A DNA stretch of 64,000 nucleotides, from assembly GCF_020564565.1 (NCBI RefSeq), contig NZ_JAJCTD010000008.1, forward strand, positions 1 to 64,000. The letters run 5' to 3'. Within the stretch, counting starts at the first letter, position 1; every line of letters begins with the position of its first letter. Below, in pieces: positions 63,984 to 64,000 of the stretch. Both the position numbers and the translations under genes were made by a program. Below the pieces are notes generated by a model. That model was not told where the DNA came from, did not search any database, and saw only the letters and a program-made list of their open reading frames with translations. The stretch is from Rhodobacter sp. Har01. Lineage in GTDB: Bacteria; Pseudomonadota; Alphaproteobacteria; Rhodobacterales; Rhodobacteraceae.

Positions 63984-64000
63984 TTTGCCCTTTTCGAAAT

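Overview
The window is a GC-rich chromosomal segment of an alphaproteobacterium, almost certainly family Rhodobacteraceae (Rhodobacter/Tabrizicola/Paracoccus-like). This rests on the gpmI-envC-ctpA-rppH and rbfA-truB neighbourhoods, a complete C-P lyase operon with PhnF, a DUF1045 protein and a two-permease phosphonate transporter, and the codon and GC style. The species cannot be fixed from sequence alone. I see no tRNA, rRNA or CRISPR array.

Layout. 1-270: debris of an IS66 end and two nested IS3-type left ends. 777-2803 (minus): a PHB-depolymerase-like esterase under a ribbon-helix-helix regulator with a clear operator/promoter, and rpsO with a terminator. 3116-8150: an RTX-type acidic protein, a haloacetate-dehalogenase-like hydrolase, truB, a DUF2233 protein, rbfA, and dapB. 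8316-13633: operon 'phn-1', with a phosphonate-type ABC transporter (binding protein, ATPase, one permease), a SAM methyltransferase, a PhnM homologue and an acyltransferase, but no C-P lyase core. 13738-18444: phnC-phnD-phnE-phnE and a hexapeptide acetyltransferase. 18435-26263: phnF, phnGHI-JKLN, a DUF1045 2H phosphoesterase and phnM, the complete C-P lyase route. 26771-28252: a truncated pyruvate-kinase homologue. 28258-31577 (minus): PlcP-like phosphoesterase, GT21-like glycosyltransferase, DedA protein and GT2 glycosyltransferase, which fits membrane-lipid remodelling under phosphate starvation. 31941-34082: pnp.

34666-64000 is ordinary metabolism and housekeeping: aldehyde dehydrogenase, OYE/TMADH-type flavoenzyme, split divergent MnmC oxidase and MnmD methyltransferase, MuiA-like protein, aldo/keto reductase, asd, two MFS transporters, a DUF4424 protein, a GH13 glucosidase facing a sugar-acid operon (SDR-dgoK-dgoA-SMP30), the gpmI-envC-ctpA-rppH operon, two tandem EamA exporters, a DUF2478 protein, carbonic anhydrase, an M17 aminopeptidase and an NlpC/P60 peptidase.

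How the parts fit. Between 8.2 and 31.6 kb I find six sequences matching the PHO-box pattern (two 7-mers like CTGTCAT separated by 4 nt). They lie before phn-1, phnC, phnG, phnM, the pyruvate-kinase-like gene and the plcP-like operon. I infer that this stretch is a phosphate-starvation island: it scavenges phosphonates, rebuilds membranes without phosphorus and possibly adjusts lower glycolysis. The least understood parts are the phn-1 operon, the Pho-box-linked pyruvate-kinase homologue, the DUF1045 protein as a likely stand-in for the absent PhnP, and a 24-residue antisense membrane ORF between phnI and phnJ.
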